A stretch of DNA of 64,000 nucleotides from a bacterium endosymbiont of Escarpia laminata (GCA_003660235.1 QGON01000066.1:1-64000), one strand, 5' to 3'; counted from the first letter of the stretch, positions 17,397 to 28,801 are shown. Notes: generated by a model not told the origin, from the letters alone. Program-made: numbers and translations.

Positions 17397-18434
17397 TTAT
17401 CCATCCTGGTCTGTGGCAACTGTTTCCACCTTTTTTTCCAGGCGCTGTAGACGCTTCGCCATCTCATCCAGTTGGCGAATACGCGCCACGGCCTTACGCC
17501 ACTGCTTGTTGTCCATGGCGGGCAGATTGCCACTGTAGTACCCCGGCTCAGAAAAGGAACGGGTAACCATGCTCGCTCCCGAAAAGTGTACATTATCGCC
17601 GATATCCAGGTGGCCGACGAGTCCAACCATACCCCCCAGGGTACAGTTACGGCCAATATGGGTCGAACCCGCTACCGCCACTCCACTCGCCATTGCGGTA
17701 TTGGCGCCGACAATAACGTTGTGGGCGATCTGGATCAGGTTGTCCAGTTTGACCCCGTCCTCAAGCACCGTGTCCTCCAGCGCGCCCCGGTCGATGGTAG
17801 TGTTGGCACCCACTTCCACATCGTTCCCAAGACGGACTCTGCCTGTCTGGGGTACCTTCTCCCATCGACCCTCGTCGTTTGCCAGACCGAAACCATCGCT
17901 CCCCAGAACGGCACCCGGATGGATCAGGCAGCGCTCTCCCACATGAGTCCCATGGCAGAGCGTCACATTGGCTACGAGGCGTGATTCATCAGCAACGACA
18001 CAATCATGCTCAATGATACACCCCGGCCCAATATATACACCTGCCCCGATACGGCTGCCTGCACCCACCACAGCGCAGGGACCGACAAAGGCCGACGGGT
18101 CGATACTGGCCAAGGTATCCACCACTGCAGAAGCGTGACAGCCCGGCTCAAAGACAGGAACGGGATTGAGTTGACGGGAGACCCTCGCATAAGCGAGGTA
18201 AGGGTTATCACTCAGTAATAGCGCGGTAGTGCAGTATTCAGCATCCTCCGGTCTCAGTATCACCGCAGCCGCAGCCGTCTTTTTCAGGTGGCACCGATAT
18301 TTCGGGTTCGCCAGAAAACTGACCTCATCCGGCCCGGCCTGTTGCAGGGTCGCAACCTTTGAGATCAGAATCTGCGGATCACCACGCAGTTCGGCCCCTG
18401 CAATCTCCGCCAAGACTCCCAGTCGAACCGCCAA
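17397..18434 (-). CDS. lpxD: UDP-3-O-acylglucosamine N-acyltransferase
   Basis: Third step of lipid A synthesis: adds the N-linked hydroxyacyl chain. The 345 residues have the N-terminal uridine-binding region (AEIAGAELRGDPQILISKVATLQQAGPDEVSF in part) and a long hexapeptide-repeat helix with the catalytic histidine in LIQIAHNVIVGANT, then a C-terminal helix (WRKAVARIRQLDEMAKRLQRLEKKV). The start appears to be a TTG at 18434 after GTAGGAGTCTGGGGA. Its stop codon lies in the target duplication of the MITE. skp is 11 bp upstream. Confidence 0.96.
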   Translation of the reverse strand: MAVRLGVLAEIAGAELRGDPQILISKVATLQQAGPDEVSFLANPKYRCHLKKTAAAAVILRPEDAEYCTTALLLSDNPYLAYARVSRQLNPVPVFEPGCHASAVVDTLASIDPSAFVGPCAVVGAGSRIGAGVYIGPGCIIEHDCVVADESRLVANVTLCHGTHVGERCLIHPGAVLGSDGFGLANDEGRWEKVPQTGRVRLGNDVEVGANTTIDRGALEDTVLEDGVKLDNLIQIAHNVIVGANTAMASGVAVAGSTHIGRNCTLGGMVGLVGHLDIGDNVHFSGASMVTRSFSEPGYYSGNLPAMDNKQWRKAVARIRQLDEMAKRLQRLEKKVETVATDQDG

Positions 18435-18445
18435 TCCCCAGACTC

Positions 18446-18961
18446 CTACTTAGCTTTAATCTGCCCCAACTTCTCCAGGACCTTGTCGGAAATATCGATC
18501 TCCTCACTGAAATAGACCACACCATCGGACAGGATCAGGTCGATCTTCTCCTCTTTACCGACCTGCTGAATCACTTCCCGTACCCGCTGCCGCAGTTTCT
18601 TGAATTCTTCATTCTGTCTCAGGTTGAGATCCTCGCGAAATTCAGTCTGCGCATTCTTGAGCTTACGGCGGCGGGAGAGAATATCGCGCTCCAGGCGCTT
18701 CACTTCCGACTCACTCATCACGGCACCATCACGTTGCAGCTTGTCTTCGAGCTGCTTCAACTGCTTTTTACTGGAAAGCAGATCTTTCTCACGCCGGGAG
18801 AACTCTGTCTGCAGACGTTTACGGGCCTCTTTGTACTGCGACGACTCCTCAAAAACCTTGGTTGCGTTGACAAAGGCTATGCTATAACTCTCCGCCAGGG
18901 CATTGCCCGCGAAAAAAGTCAGCAACAGCAGAAAACCACCAAACTTACCCAATCTTTTCAC
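18446..18961 (-). CDS. skp: Periplasmic chaperone Skp/OmpH
   Basis: A 171-residue periplasmic chaperone that holds unfolded outer-membrane proteins on their way to BamA. It has a signal peptide (FGGFLLLLTFFAGNALA) and then a long charged helical coiled coil rich in K, E, R and Q (KEARKRLQTEFSRREKDLLS and following), the Skp tentacle architecture. A GTG start at 18961 follows GGGAGTGATGTT. It lies 18 bp after bamA, its usual partner. Confidence 0.93.
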   Translation of the reverse strand: MKRLGKFGGFLLLLTFFAGNALAESYSIAFVNATKVFEESSQYKEARKRLQTEFSRREKDLLSSKKQLKQLEDKLQRDGAVMSESEVKRLERDILSRRRKLKNAQTEFREDLNLRQNEEFKKLRQRVREVIQQVGKEEKIDLILSDGVVYFSEEIDISDKVLEKLGQIKAK

Positions 18962-18979
18962 AACATCACTCCCACTTAA

Positions 18980-21280
18980 TCAATATGTGGTTCCGAAACT
19001 AAACTGCAGTGTCTCCACAGAATCACTGACTTTATCGTTCAAAGGATACCCCAGACTAAAAGCCAAGGCTCCCACCGGTGATAACCAGGAGAGCATGAGA
19101 CCCGTAGAGTAACGTAGCTCATCAAATTCGAAACCATTGCCAAACTTTACATCAAAAACATTTCCGGCATCCAGAAACACGCCCCAACGCATCGTGCTTT
19201 TGAAAGAGTCGACAGGCGGTGGAGCCAGCAACTCTATTTGACCCGTCAATTTCGAATTTGCTCCCAACGCATCGCCAAAAGAGTCCTTCGGACCCAGGGT
19301 ATTTTCCTGAAAGCCGCGTACTGTGCCAATGCCGCCAGCAAAAAAGTTACGGTAAAACGGCAGTATCGGGGTATCTGAGTAGCTGTCTCCATAACCCAGT
19401 TCACCGTTAAACCTAAGCGTAAGGGCTTTTGTCAAAGGAAGATAGCGCGTGTGTTTGTAGTGGATGCGGTAATACTGCAGATCACTGCCGGGCACGGTCA
19501 CCTCCAGCGCGGCCACCTGCTTACCTCCAACAGTGGGAAAGATGGCACGATCCCGGGTATCACGGGTCCAGCTGACAAGCGTCTCCAGATCCCGAAAAAG
19601 ATTGCCATTCACCTCTTCGAATTTCAGCACCTCATCTGATGGGGTGTCTCCCAACACGAACGTGGTATCCTCAAAGGCCAGACTGAAACGCAGCCTGTCG
19701 TATTCTGTGATGGGCAGGCCGAAGTTGACCCCTACCCGACTGACATCCGTCGCATAACTGGAAATATTGAGTTCACTAAAATCAGTGGCGCGGTAGGAAA
19801 ACTCAAACCCGCGACTAATGCCGTTAATAGTATAGTAGGGGTTGTTATAGGAAATATTGAACCTCTTATTTGCCTTACTGGTGTCAAAACCGGTACTGAC
19901 CCGCTTGCCGGTACCGAGAAAATTGTCCTGGGTGATGCTTGCATTGAACATCAGGCCCTGGGTCTGAGAGAAGCCGATACCCGCCGATAGATTACCGGAA
20001 GCCTTCTCTTTCACCTTGAAGTCAACATCCACCTGATCAGTCCGCCCAGGAACGGCTGGCGTCTCGACATTCACCTCTTCGAAATAACCCAGGCGCTGCA
20101 GGCGTTCACGGGACAATCGCACCTTCTCTCCCGAAAACCAGGCCGATTCCATCTGCCGCAGCTCCCTGCGGAGCACCTCGTCCCGCGTCGAGGCATTACC
20201 ACTCATATCGATATGGCGAACATAGACCCGTTTACCCGGATCGACAAAATAGGTGATCGCCACCTGGCGGTTTTCACGATCGATATCGGGAATGCTGTTG
20301 ACATTGGCAAACGCATAACCGGCATCCGACAGGAGGCTGTTGACCCGCTCCGCGCTGGCAGTGGTCTTTTTACGGGAGAAGACCTCACCCCGTCTGAGAT
20401 GAATCAGCGGAAAAAGCTCTTCCTGAGGCACGATCAACTCCCCCGCAAGCTTGATGTCACTGAGGGTGAACACCTCGCCTTCGGAGATTACGACCGTGAC
20501 GTAGATATCCTTCTTGTCCGGCGTAATGGAGACTTGGGTGGAGGCTATCTTGAAATCGATATAGCCACGATCAAGATAGTAGGAGCGCAGCTTCTCCAGA
20601 TCACCTGAAAGCGCCTGCTTCGAGTATTTGTCTCTATCGGAGAAGAAGTCGTACCAGCTCGGGATACCGAGAGCAAACTCATCCAGCAGCTCATCATCTT
20701 CAAAAGCCTGATTGCCGATGAGGTTGATCTTCTTGATGCGGGCGGTGATGCCCTCCGAAATTTCGATATCCACGGACACCCGGTTGCGCTCCAGGGGCGT
20801 AACCGTGGATTCGATCCTGACACCATACTTGCCACGGGAGAAATACTGGCGGTTCAACTCCTGCTCGACCCGCTCCAGCAGCGCGCGCTTGAAGACCCGG
20901 CCTTCAGCCAGACCAATATCCTTCAGACCCGCCTTCAGTCTATCGGTATCCAGATCTTTGTTGCCGCTCAGGTTGATCTCCGATACTGCCGGCCGTTCAC
21001 GCACGAACACCACCAGCACTTTATCCTCCCGTTCGAGGCGCACATCCTTGAAAAAGCCAGTTTTGAACAGCGTTCGGATGATGCCGGCCGTATCTCCCGA
21101 TGATACCTGGTCGCCCACCTTTACCGGCAGGTAGTTGAACACGGTACCTGCGGAGATACGCTGCAAACCTTCGATCCGTATATCTTCCACGACAAACGAC
21201 GAAGCGCCCATGACGACAGCCGTCATCAGCAACAAGACCAGACCGGAAAGGAATCTTTTCAGGACACCCAGCAACGACAT
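18980..21280 (-). CDS. bamA: Outer-membrane protein assembly factor BamA
   Basis: Central Omp85 protein of the BAM complex, which inserts beta-barrel proteins into the outer membrane. About 766 residues: signal peptide ([19 protein letters not shown]), five POTRA domains beginning [29 protein letters not shown], and a C-terminal 16-strand barrel with the conserved [12 protein letters not shown] loop and a final strand ending [10 protein letters not shown] use the ATG at 21280, which begins the signal peptide; an in-frame ATG at 21337 adds 19 non-signal residues. It follows rseP, the usual order. Confidence 0.96.
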   Translation of the reverse strand: MSLLGVLKRFLSGLVLLLMTAVVMGASSFVVEDIRIEGLQRISAGTVFNYLPVKVGDQVSSGDTAGIIRTLFKTGFFKDVRLEREDKVLVVFVRERPAVSEINLSGNKDLDTDRLKAGLKDIGLAEGRVFKRALLERVEQELNRQYFSRGKYGVRIESTVTPLERNRVSVDIEISEGITARIKKINLIGNQAFEDDELLDEFALGIPSWYDFFSDRDKYSKQALSGDLEKLRSYYLDRGYIDFKIASTQVSITPDKKDIYVTVVISEGEVFTLSDIKLAGELIVPQEELFPLIHLRRGEVFSRKKTTASAERVNSLLSDAGYAFANVNSIPDIDRENRQVAITYFVDPGKRVYVRHIDMSGNASTRDEVLRRELRQMESAWFSGEKVRLSRERLQRLGYFEEVNVETPAVPGRTDQVDVDFKVKEKASGNLSAGIGFSQTQGLMFNASITQDNFLGTGKRVSTGFDTSKANKRFNISYNNPYYTINGISRGFEFSYRATDFSELNISSYATDVSRVGVNFGLPITEYDRLRFSLAFEDTTFVLGDTPSDEVLKFEEVNGNLFRDLETLVSWTRDTRDRAIFPTVGGKQVAALEVTVPGSDLQYYRIHYKHTRYLPLTKALTLRFNGELGYGDSYSDTPILPFYRNFFAGGIGTVRGFQENTLGPKDSFGDALGANSKLTGQIELLAPPPVDSFKSTMRWGVFLDAGNVFDVKFGNGFEFDELRYSTGLMLSWLSPVGALAFSLGYPLNDKVSDSVETLQFSFGTTY

Positions 21281-21402
21281 AATATTAGATTTTTTATACC
21301 TGCGACCATTGCCGCCTGTGGCGATTGTCCCAAACATGAGGGATCAGCGGGAGTGGAGACAGGACTCCACATAAGCGGGGTAGTATAAGTGATATTTTGC
21401 CG

Positions 21403-22767
21403 CTAGCCCAGCAAACGACTAAGATCCACATAGAAGGCCAGACTCATCATTGCCAGTAGCAGAACCATCCCAATCTTCTGCCCGTGTTCCATAAAGGTTT
21501 CCGATAAGGGCCCCCCTTTGATTGCCTCCAGCAGAAAAAAGAGGAGGTGACCACCATCCAGAACCGGAATCGGCAGCAGATTTAGCACGCCGAGGCTGAT
21601 ACTCACCACAGCGAGGAATTTAAGGAAATCGATCAGACCGTAACTGGCGGTTTTACCCGCATACTCCGCAATGGATATAGGCCCACTGAGATTCTTTACC
21701 GAGACCTCGCCAATCACCATCTTACCGAGCATTTTCAGCATCAATAGTGAGAGATCCCAGGTCTTGTACAACGACTTGCCGACTGCCTCCAGAGGACCAT
21801 AACGAATCTCTGTCTGGTAGTCGTCCATCAGGTGGGGCGGCACCTGCACGCTCGCACCGATTCGACCGATGCGCTCACCCTCACTTTCAATCGCTGCCGG
21901 GGTCAGTTCAAGGCGGATCAGACTCCCTGCACGCTCGACTTCGAGATCCATGCGCTGTTCCGGCCGCGCCCGTACATACTTCACCCATTCGACCCAACTC
22001 TCGAGGGATTGGTCATCAACGGAGAGCAACAGATCGCCGGTTTTCAACCCATCCCTGTCTGCAGCTTCGCCCGACAACAAGGTGCCGATAACCGGCGGAA
22101 CTACTGGGCGCTTGGGCGTAATTCCCAGATTCTGCAGAATCTGGCCCTCCTCAGACATCTCCTGAAGCCGCCCGGCGTCAAGCCAGCGAACCGCCTCCCG
22201 GCCACTCTCATCTTCGACTCTTACTGCGATCTGTCCGACATTCAGTGACTCCGCCAACAGCATGTAGACAGCTGTCTCCCATGTTGGAGTGGACTCCTGA
22301 TTGACAGAGAGTATGCGGTCTCCAGACTGAAACCCGGCCTGCTCAGCAATGGATTCGGCCTTGACCTCCCCCACCAGCGGCTTGATGCCGGTATCCCCGG
22401 TCACGAAAATCAGCCAGAAGGCACAGACGGCAAACAGCAGATTGAACAGAGGGCCCGCCAGTACAATCGCCGTTCTGGAAGCCAGCGTCTGTCTGTTGAA
22501 GGCCCGACCCAGTTCAGCGGGATCGACCGGCGCCTCCCGCTCATCCAGCATCTTCACATAACCACCCAGGGGGATGGCGGCAAGGACATATTCAGTACCG
22601 TCTCTCTTGCCGACACGCGTCCAAAGCGGTTTGCCAAAGCCGATGGAGAAACGCAGTACCTTCACACCGATCCTGCGGGCCACCCAGAAGTGACCAAACT
22701 CGTGTACGGTAATCAAAATACCCAGCGCAACGACGAACGCCGCGATTGTAAAAAGAAGGGAATCCAT
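21403..22767 (-). CDS. rseP: Site-2 metalloprotease RseP
   Basis: An inner-membrane zinc protease that cleaves the anti-sigma factor RseA after DegS in the envelope stress response. 454 residues with the zinc motif HEFGHFWVARR in the first membrane segment, two PDZ domains (around GFQSGDRILSVNQEST and DRDGLKTGDLLLSVDDQS) and the LPIPVLDGGHLLFFLLEAI segment carrying the third zinc ligand. The order dxr, rseP, bamA is conserved in gammaproteobacteria and links stress sensing with outer-membrane assembly. Confidence 0.96.
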   Translation of the reverse strand: MDSLLFTIAAFVVALGILITVHEFGHFWVARRIGVKVLRFSIGFGKPLWTRVGKRDGTEYVLAAIPLGGYVKMLDEREAPVDPAELGRAFNRQTLASRTAIVLAGPLFNLLFAVCAFWLIFVTGDTGIKPLVGEVKAESIAEQAGFQSGDRILSVNQESTPTWETAVYMLLAESLNVGQIAVRVEDESGREAVRWLDAGRLQEMSEEGQILQNLGITPKRPVVPPVIGTLLSGEAADRDGLKTGDLLLSVDDQSLESWVEWVKYVRARPEQRMDLEVERAGSLIRLELTPAAIESEGERIGRIGASVQVPPHLMDDYQTEIRYGPLEAVGKSLYKTWDLSLLMLKMLGKMVIGEVSVKNLSGPISIAEYAGKTASYGLIDFLKFLAVVSISLGVLNLLPIPVLDGGHLLFFLLEAIKGGPLSETFMEHGQKIGMVLLLAMMSLAFYVDLSRLLG

Positions 22768-22806
22768 ATTAAAAAACGGTAGCCTATTATGAAGTAAGAC
22801 AGTGGA

Positions 22807-23973
22807 CTAAAGCGCTTGTTCCGCAAAGACACGGGCTTGGCGATCTTGATCCAGCAACAGCTCCAGACTGTCGGCAGACCTGACATCCAAAGCGTTCAGG
22901 GTCCGTTCCACCAGCGTGGGGATGCCGAGAAAACCGAGGCGCCCCTCAAGAAATGCCTGCACCGCCACCTCATTCGCGGCGTTCAGCACCGTGGGAGCGG
23001 TCCCACCCGCCTCGATCGCCTCATAGGCAAGTCGTAAACAGGGAAAACGCTCAAGATCAGGGGCCTCAAAATCGAGTCTGGCAACCTGAAACAGATCCAG
23101 GCGGTCCACGCCGGAATCGATGCGCTCCGGCCAGGCAAGGGCGTGGGCAATGGGTGTGCGCATATCGGGATTACCCAACTGTGCCAGCACCGAGCCATCA
23201 TTGTACTCCACCATTGAGTGGATCACGCTCTGTGGATGCAGCACCACCTGAATCTGCTGCGGTGAAGTGTGAAACAGCCAGCAGGCCTCGATCACCTCCA
23301 GTCCCTTGTTCATCATGGTGGCAGAATCGACGGAGATCTTGCGTCCCATATCCCAGTTTGGATGAGCGCAGGCCTGCTCGGGGGTAACGGCCTTCAAGCT
23401 CTCCAGCGGCATAGTGCGAAAAGGTCCACCCGATGCAGTCAGCAGAATCTTGCGTACCCCAACCTGGTCTAATCCGCGTTGGAAATCAGCCGGCATGCAT
23501 TGAAAGACCGCATTGTGTTCGCTGTCTATGGGCAGAATCTCCGCCGCATGCCCCTCAGCAGCCTCCATGAAGAGATGCCCGGAAACCACCAACGCCTCTT
23601 TATTCGCCAGCAGGATCCGCTTGCCCGCACGCACTGCTGCCATGGCAGGCAACAGACCGGCAGCCCCGACAATCGCCGCCATCACATAATCGGTCTCCGG
23701 CATGGCCGCCACCTGCTCAAGACCGGCAACACCGGTTAACACCTCAACATCACTGCCTTTTTCGGCCAACCGCTTTGCCAACTCCGCAGCAGATGTTGCA
23801 TCTGCCATCACCGCGATCTGCGGTTTGAAGCTGAGGCACTGACCGAGCAGACCGTCCACATCGCGGTTAGCAGTCAATGCAACCACGCGGTAGCGCTCAG
23901 GGTGTCGGGTCACCACATCCAGGGTACTGAGACCAATAGAGCCGGTGGAACCCAGCACGGTAAGCCCCTTCAT
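22807..23973 (-). CDS. dxr: 1-deoxy-D-xylulose 5-phosphate reductoisomerase
   Basis: Second step of the MEP isoprenoid pathway, converting DXP to MEP with NADPH. The 388 residues start [20 protein letters not shown], the NADPH-binding turn, and contain [30 protein letters not shown] and SASGGPFR-like [10 protein letters not shown], with the metal and substrate residues of the family. The ATG overlaps the cdsA stop (ATGA), so the genes are translationally coupled. Isoprenoid output feeds UppS upstream in the same operon. Confidence 0.97.
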   Translation of the reverse strand: MKGLTVLGSTGSIGLSTLDVVTRHPERYRVVALTANRDVDGLLGQCLSFKPQIAVMADATSAAELAKRLAEKGSDVEVLTGVAGLEQVAAMPETDYVMAAIVGAAGLLPAMAAVRAGKRILLANKEALVVSGHLFMEAAEGHAAEILPIDSEHNAVFQCMPADFQRGLDQVGVRKILLTASGGPFRTMPLESLKAVTPEQACAHPNWDMGRKISVDSATMMNKGLEVIEACWLFHTSPQQIQVVLHPQSVIHSMVEYNDGSVLAQLGNPDMRTPIAHALAWPERIDSGVDRLDLFQVARLDFEAPDLERFPCLRLAYEAIEAGGTAPTVLNAANEVAVQAFLEGRLGFLGIPTLVERTLNALDVRSADSLELLLDQDRQARVFAEQAL

Positions 23974-24794
23974 CCGATCTTCCCCAGCAGCATCAATCCC
24001 AGCACAAAAACAGGACCGGCGGCAGTCAAACTGTCAAGGCGATCCAGCATGCCCCCATGCCCAGGCAGCAAAGTGCCGCTATCTTTCATGTTACGCAGGC
24101 GTTTGAGTAGGCTCTCAAAAAGATCCCCAATCACAGAGAAGATCACAGTTAACACGCAGAGCAACAGCGCCAGCGGGTACTCCGCAGGGGAGAATCCCTG
24201 CCACCAAGCAAAAAATAAGCCACATATCAGAGAAGCTGCGATAGCGCCGTAGACCCCTTCTCGGGTCTTACCCGGACTGACCTCGGGCGCAAGTTTGGTG
24301 CGACCAAAGCGACGACCGGCAAAATAGGCGCCGATATCGGCAGCCCAGATCAGGATCAACAGAAACAACAGCAATTGCGGGCCCTGTTCAGGCACCTGAT
24401 GGAGAGTCACCCATGCCAGCCACGCCGGCACCAAAACAATGATACCCTCCAGACTTTGGGTCAGGCTAAAACCCTCTGCAATGACGCCACTGCGAAAATG
24501 TCGTAACCGTATCAACACGACCAACCACCAGAAAACCACCAGCACAAACAGCCAGAGCAGTAGTGCAGGTGCCTCCAACAGCATCGCTACGGCAGCCATG
24601 AAGAGTCCCAAAACCAGGATATAGCCAAACTGGCCGACAGGACTGTTTGTGCCGGAAAGGCGCGCCCATTCAAATCCGCAAACGGCCAAAAACAGGGCCA
24701 ACGCCAGTGCTAGGTAGAGTGTGGGCGACCAGAGAACCCCGGTAATAATCAAAGGAGCCAGGACCAGAGCTGTCAGAACACGCTGTTTTAGCAT
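23970..24794 (-). CDS. cdsA: Phosphatidate cytidylyltransferase
   Basis: Makes CDP-diacylglycerol, the precursor of all phospholipids. About 274 residues with multiple membrane segments and the C-terminal family signature [20 protein letters not shown] followed by [10 protein letters not shown] chose the ATG at 24794 ([14 protein letters not shown]), seven bases after the uppS stop; a longer in-frame start at 24893 would overlap uppS. It lies between uppS and dxr as in related genomes. Confidence 0.95.
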   Translation of the reverse strand: MLKQRVLTALVLAPLIITGVLWSPTLYLALALALFLAVCGFEWARLSGTNSPVGQFGYILVLGLFMAAVAMLLEAPALLLWLFVLVVFWWLVVLIRLRHFRSGVIAEGFSLTQSLEGIIVLVPAWLAWVTLHQVPEQGPQLLLFLLILIWAADIGAYFAGRRFGRTKLAPEVSPGKTREGVYGAIAASLICGLFFAWWQGFSPAEYPLALLLCVLTVIFSVIGDLFESLLKRLRNMKDSGTLLPGHGGMLDRLDSLTAAGPVFVLGLMLLGKIG

Positions 24795-24801
24795 CAGCGG
24801 C

Positions 24802-25575
24802 TCAGGAGGCCTCAGCCTTGTGATCCCCCACCTGCTCACCGGTGCGGCCAAAACGGCGCTGGCGTCCCGCAAAATCGGCGAGCGCGTTTTCAAAAGCCGC
24901 CGTATCGAAATCGGGCCATAGCAGATCAGTGAAGTAGAGTTCGGAATAGGCGGCCTGCCAGAGCAGGAAATTACTTAGCCGCTGCTCCCCGCCGGTACGA
25001 ATAAAGAGATCCGGATTCGGCAGATCGGGAAAAGAGAGCGCACCGGCCAACGACGCTTCATCGATATCCTCGGGAGAGAGCTCACCTGCCGCCACTGCCC
25101 TGGCCAGAGATTTGGCCGCTTGAATAATATCCCAGCGACCGCCGTAGTTGGCGGCGACCTGCAGGGTCAGGCCACGATTTTCGGCCGTCAATTCCTCCAC
25201 TTCCAGGATTCTGTGCTGCAGCTTTTCGGAAAAGGCCTCACGCTCCCCAATAATTTTCAGTCGAACACCATTTCGGTGCAGGCGACGTGCCTCTTTACCC
25301 AGGGCACGAATGAAAAGATCCATGATCAGGCCGACCTCTTTCTTGGGCCGGCGCCAGTTTTCACTGCTGAAGGCAAAAAGGGTAAGGACCTGGATCTTTT
25401 TCTGCACACAACATTCGACAATGTTGCGCACCGCATCCACGCCGACGGGATGACCCGCGTAGCGGGGCAGACCGCGGCGTTGCGCCCAGCGGCCGTTACC
25501 ATCCATGATGATTGCCACATGTCCAGGCAATTGGCCTTCGGCCTCCGAACTGTCCGATTGGGTTCCGTTCATCAT
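24802..25575 (-). CDS. uppS: Undecaprenyl diphosphate synthase
   Basis: Cis-prenyltransferase that builds the C55 lipid carrier for peptidoglycan and LPS. About 257 residues with the N-terminal substrate motif AIIMDGNGRWAQRRGLPRYAGH, the FAFSSENWRRPKKEV segment, and the C-terminal DLFIRTGGEQRLSNFLLWQAAYSELYF signature in parts. The ATG at 25575 or 25572 follows AAGG; a GTG at 25605 is possible but lacks a ribosome site. It is 56 bp or so after frr. Confidence 0.96.
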   Translation of the reverse strand: MMNGTQSDSSEAEGQLPGHVAIIMDGNGRWAQRRGLPRYAGHPVGVDAVRNIVECCVQKKIQVLTLFAFSSENWRRPKKEVGLIMDLFIRALGKEARRLHRNGVRLKIIGEREAFSEKLQHRILEVEELTAENRGLTLQVAANYGGRWDIIQAAKSLARAVAAGELSPEDIDEASLAGALSFPDLPNPDLFIRTGGEQRLSNFLLWQAAYSELYFTDLLWPDFDTAAFENALADFAGRQRRFGRTGEQVGDHKAEAS

Positions 25576-25630
25576 CACCTTGATTCGCTCTAAACGAACT
25601 GTCACCGGGCAACAGTGATCAGAGGCTCCT

Positions 25631-26188
25631 TTAGATCTCCATCAAATCCTTTTCTTTCACCGCCAGTGCCTCATCCACCTCTTTGACGTGCTGATCGGTC
25701 AACTTTTGAATGATCTCCTGCCCACGACGCTCATCGTCTTCAGAGATCATCTTCTCTTTCATGTGATCCTTGAGATTATGATTGGCATCACGACGAATGT
25801 TACGGATTGCCACCCGCGCATTTTCCGCCTCATGGCGTACCACGCGAATCAGATCCTTGCGTCGTTCCTCCGTCAACGGCGGCATGGGAACCCGGATCAC
25901 TGCGCCGGCACTCATGGGATTGAGGCCCAGATCAGAGGTTAAAATCGCCTTCTCGACCACTGCGATCATTGGTCGTTCCCAAGGGGTCACTGCAAGGGTG
26001 CGGCCATCTTCCACATTGATATTGGCAACCTGACTCAGCGGCACTTCGGAACCATAATAGTCAACCCGGATATGGTCCAGCAGACTTGGATGGGCCCGCC
26101 CGGTACGCACTTTCGCCAACTCGTGGGAGAGCGCCTCAACGCTCTTGCCCATACGGGTGTCAGCATCACTCTTGATATCGTCGATCAT
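25631..26188 (-). CDS. frr: Ribosome recycling factor
   Basis: Splits the post-termination ribosome with EF-G. The 185-residue length and sequence ([61 protein letters not shown]) match RRF throughout. It lies one base after the pyrH stop, in the conserved rpsB-tsf-pyrH-frr order. Confidence 0.98.
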   Translation of the reverse strand: MIDDIKSDADTRMGKSVEALSHELAKVRTGRAHPSLLDHIRVDYYGSEVPLSQVANINVEDGRTLAVTPWERPMIAVVEKAILTSDLGLNPMSAGAVIRVPMPPLTEERRKDLIRVVRHEAENARVAIRNIRRDANHNLKDHMKEKMISEDDERRGQEIIQKLTDQHVKEVDEALAVKEKDLMEI

Positions 26189-26189
26189 G

Positions 26190-26912
26190 TTACTCGCCCT
26201 TTTCTACCAAGGAGCCGATGACCTCTCCGCGCATCAGGCGCAAGAGAGCCCCGGAATCATTGATGTTCATAATTCGCAGTGGCATATCGTTATCCCTGCA
26301 GAGCACAATCGCAGTTGCATCCATCACCTGCAGGTTCTCCGCCAAAGCCCGATTGTAGGTGAGACGGGGATAGAATTCAGCATCGGGATCCTTCACTGGA
26401 TCCGCTGAGTAGACGCCGTTTACCTTGGTCGCCTTGATCATCATGTCGGCCTGGATCTCGATCGCACGCAGACTTGCGGCGGAATCGGTGGTGAAATAGG
26501 GATTGCCGGTGCCTGCAGCAAAGATCGCCACCCGGCCCGCATCCAGGTGCCGTCTGGCATCCCGTACGGTGAAAGGCTCACAGACATCCGGCATGCTCAG
26601 CGCAGAGAGCACTCTGGCCTCAATGCCGATCTTTGTGAGAGCATCCTGCATCGCCAGGGAGTTCATCACCGTGGCAAGCATGCCCATGTGATCGCCGGTC
26701 ACCCGATCAAGACCGCCCTGTGCAAGGCCTGCGCCGCGGAAGATGTTTCCGCCACCAATTACCAACCCCACCTGTAGACCAGCCTCAACGAGATCCCGCA
26801 CCTCACCCGCAGTACGCGCCATCACCTCAGGTGCAATCCCAAAGTCGCCCGCACCCATCAGGGCTTCGCCACTAAGCTTGAGCAGGATACGCCGACAGAT
26901 CAAATCCGACAT
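26190..26912 (-). CDS. pyrH: Uridylate kinase
   Basis: Phosphorylates UMP to UDP. About 240 residues of the amino-acid-kinase fold: [13 protein letters not shown] at the start, [30 protein letters not shown], and [20 protein letters not shown] chose the ATG at 26912, preceded by AGGAATAGGTTCAGT; in-frame codons up to 27020 add unrelated sequence. Between this gene and tsf lies a GC hairpin at 27031-27052. Confidence 0.96.
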   Translation of the reverse strand: MSDLICRRILLKLSGEALMGAGDFGIAPEVMARTAGEVRDLVEAGLQVGLVIGGGNIFRGAGLAQGGLDRVTGDHMGMLATVMNSLAMQDALTKIGIEARVLSALSMPDVCEPFTVRDARRHLDAGRVAIFAAGTGNPYFTTDSAASLRAIEIQADMMIKATKVNGVYSADPVKDPDAEFYPRLTYNRALAENLQVMDATAIVLCRDNDMPLRIMNINDSGALLRLMRGEVIGSLVEKGE

Positions 26913-27030
26913 ACTGAACCTATTCCTAAATTTAAGATTAACCGAATGATAAGATGCAGAGAGTAAATATTCCATTACCCACGGATATTTCAGCTCCACA
27001 GGCTCCCTGCCCGCATCCACCCCTTTCTGT

Positions 27031-27052
27031 CACCGGAGCAATCGCTCCGGTG
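27031..27052 (-). terminator. GC-rich stem-loop between tsf and pyrH
   Basis: CACCGGAGC and GCTCCGGTG form a perfect 9-bp stem with an AATC loop, 23 bp after the tsf stop. The bases after it on the transcribed strand are not T-rich, so it is more likely an attenuator or mRNA-stabilising structure than a strong intrinsic terminator. It would allow rpsB-tsf to be expressed above pyrH-frr. Confidence 0.5.
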
Positions 27053-27074
27053 CAGTATGCGGGGGAACAGAAGT

Positions 27075-27959
27075 TTACATCTTGGCTTGCGCCCGAACCT
27101 CTGCGGCGAAATCTTCCTTCTTCTTCTCGATGCCTTCGCCAACCTCAAAGCGGCTGAATTGGGCAATAGCGGCGCCCTTGCTCTTCAACAGCTTCTCGAT
27201 GGTGAAATCCGCATCCTTGACGAAAACCTGGCCCAGCAGGGTATTTTCCGCCAGATATTTGCGCATGCGTCCTTCGACCATCTTCTCGACGATGTTGTCC
27301 GGCTTGCCACTCTCCTTGGCCTGGGCGGTAACGATCTCGCGCTCCTTGTCCAGCATCTCCTGGGGCATATCGTCAACGGAGAGGCAGACGGGGTTGGTCG
27401 CGGCAATATGCATCGCCAGATCCTTGCCCAGATCGCCCTCGTCGCCCTCAACCTCGACCACAACACCGATACGCACGCCGTGGCTGTAGCTGATCAGGGT
27501 ACCCTTGCCGGCCTGCAAACGGGCAAAACGACGCACGTTCATGTTCTCGCCCAACTTGGAGATCAGCGCCTCACGGGCCTGGTTTACAGTGGTCTCCTCA
27601 CCTTCATGAAGAGATTGTCCCATCAGCGCCTCAACATCGTCCGCACCGCCGTTGAGCGCCCTCTCTGCCACTGCACCGGCAAATGAGGTGAAGTTCTCGT
27701 CCTTGGCCACAAAGTCGGTTTCACTGTTGACCTCGACCATCGCCGCCTGGGTGTTGTCAGCATTGAAGCTGATCACAATCACACCTTCCGCTGCAATGCG
27801 GCCCGCTTTCTTGGCGGCCTTGGCCTGACCCGATTTGCGCATCGCCTCGATTGCCGCTTCGACATCGCCACCGGCCTCTACCAAGGCCTTCTTGCACTCC
27901 ATCATGCCTGCGCCGGTACGCTCGCGCAGCTCCTTAACCTGAGAGGCTGTTATCGCCAT
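27075..27959 (-). CDS. tsf: Elongation factor Ts
   Basis: Nucleotide exchange factor for EF-Tu. 294 residues with the N-terminal UBA-like domain ([25 protein letters not shown]) and the EF-Tu contact region [18 protein letters not shown]. The length is that of other gammaproteobacterial EF-Ts proteins. It follows rpsB by 95 bp. Confidence 0.98.
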   Translation of the reverse strand: MAITASQVKELRERTGAGMMECKKALVEAGGDVEAAIEAMRKSGQAKAAKKAGRIAAEGVIVISFNADNTQAAMVEVNSETDFVAKDENFTSFAGAVAERALNGGADDVEALMGQSLHEGEETTVNQAREALISKLGENMNVRRFARLQAGKGTLISYSHGVRIGVVVEVEGDEGDLGKDLAMHIAATNPVCLSVDDMPQEMLDKEREIVTAQAKESGKPDNIVEKMVEGRMRKYLAENTLLGQVFVKDADFTIEKLLKSKGAAIAQFSRFEVGEGIEKKKEDFAAEVRAQAKM

Positions 27960-28054
27960 CTTTCCTACCTCAAAATCGTATCTTCAAATATAGATCGACC
28001 GAATCACGCTGCAGGCATGATCCGGTCGTTAATCCAGAAAACCTGTCGACTGCT

Positions 28055-28801
28055 TCAGGACTTGTCGCCTTTGACCTCGACAAACTCCTCTTCGCTGCCA
28101 GCCGCCACATGCGCCGCGCTTGTGCGGCCTTCAAGGATCGCTGCTGATGCGCCCTGAGTATAGAGCTGAATTGCCCGGATTGCGTCATCATTCCCGGGGA
28201 TCACGTAATCAATGGCATCGGGGTTGTTATTGGTATCGACCACGCCGATAACAGGGATGCCCAGCTTACGGGCCTCAGAGATTGCGATGTCTTCATGACC
28301 CACATCGATCACGAACATGGCATCGGGCAACTTGCCCATATCTTTGATACCGCCGAGGCTGCGATCCAGCTTCTCCATCTCGCGGCGGAGATTCAGCGCC
28401 TCTTTCTTCTTGAAACGCTGATCGACGCTGCCGTCCTCGAACATGGCTTCCAGCTCTTTAAGACGTTTGATCGACTGCTTGATGGTTTTGAAGTTGGTCA
28501 GCATGCCACCGAGCCAACGATGATTGACGTAGGGCATGTTGCAGCGTACTGCCTCGTCACGCACCGCATCACGGGCTGCACGCTTAGTGCCGACAAACAT
28601 GATCTTGCCGCCATTCGCCGCAAGCGAACCGATAAAGTTCATGGCGTCGTTAAAGAGGGGGAGGGTCTTCTCAAGATTGACGATATGAATCTTGCTGCGA
28701 TGACCAAAGATGTAGGGCCCCATCTTGGGGTTCCAGTAACGGGTCTGATGCCCAAAGTGTACGCCTGCTTCCAGCATCTGGCGCATGGATACTGCACTCA
28801 T
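28055..28801 (-). CDS. rpsB: 30S ribosomal protein S2
   Basis: 248-residue S2. [22 protein letters not shown] and [21 protein letters not shown]-like text, [20 protein letters not shown] and [26 protein letters not shown] mark the protein. The ATG at 28801 follows CAGGAGTCACTC; the upstream in-frame codon at 28840 is in the leader. It is expressed from the promoter at 28980-29008 through a structured leader of about 170 bases. Confidence 0.97.
   Translation of the reverse strand: MSAVSMRQMLEAGVHFGHQTRYWNPKMGPYIFGHRSKIHIVNLEKTLPLFNDAMNFIGSLAANGGKIMFVGTKRAARDAVRDEAVRCNMPYVNHRWLGGMLTNFKTIKQSIKRLKELEAMFEDGSVDQRFKKKEALNLRREMEKLDRSLGGIKDMGKLPDAMFVIDVGHEDIAISEARKLGIPVIGVVDTNNNPDAIDYVIPGNDDAIRAIQLYTQGASAAILEGRTSAAHVAAGSEEEFVEVKGDKS

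Noticed and set aside
27031-27052. Strong intrinsic terminator after tsf
   Set aside because: The stem is perfect, but no T-run follows on the transcribed strand, so I list it only as a weak or regulatory stem-loop.
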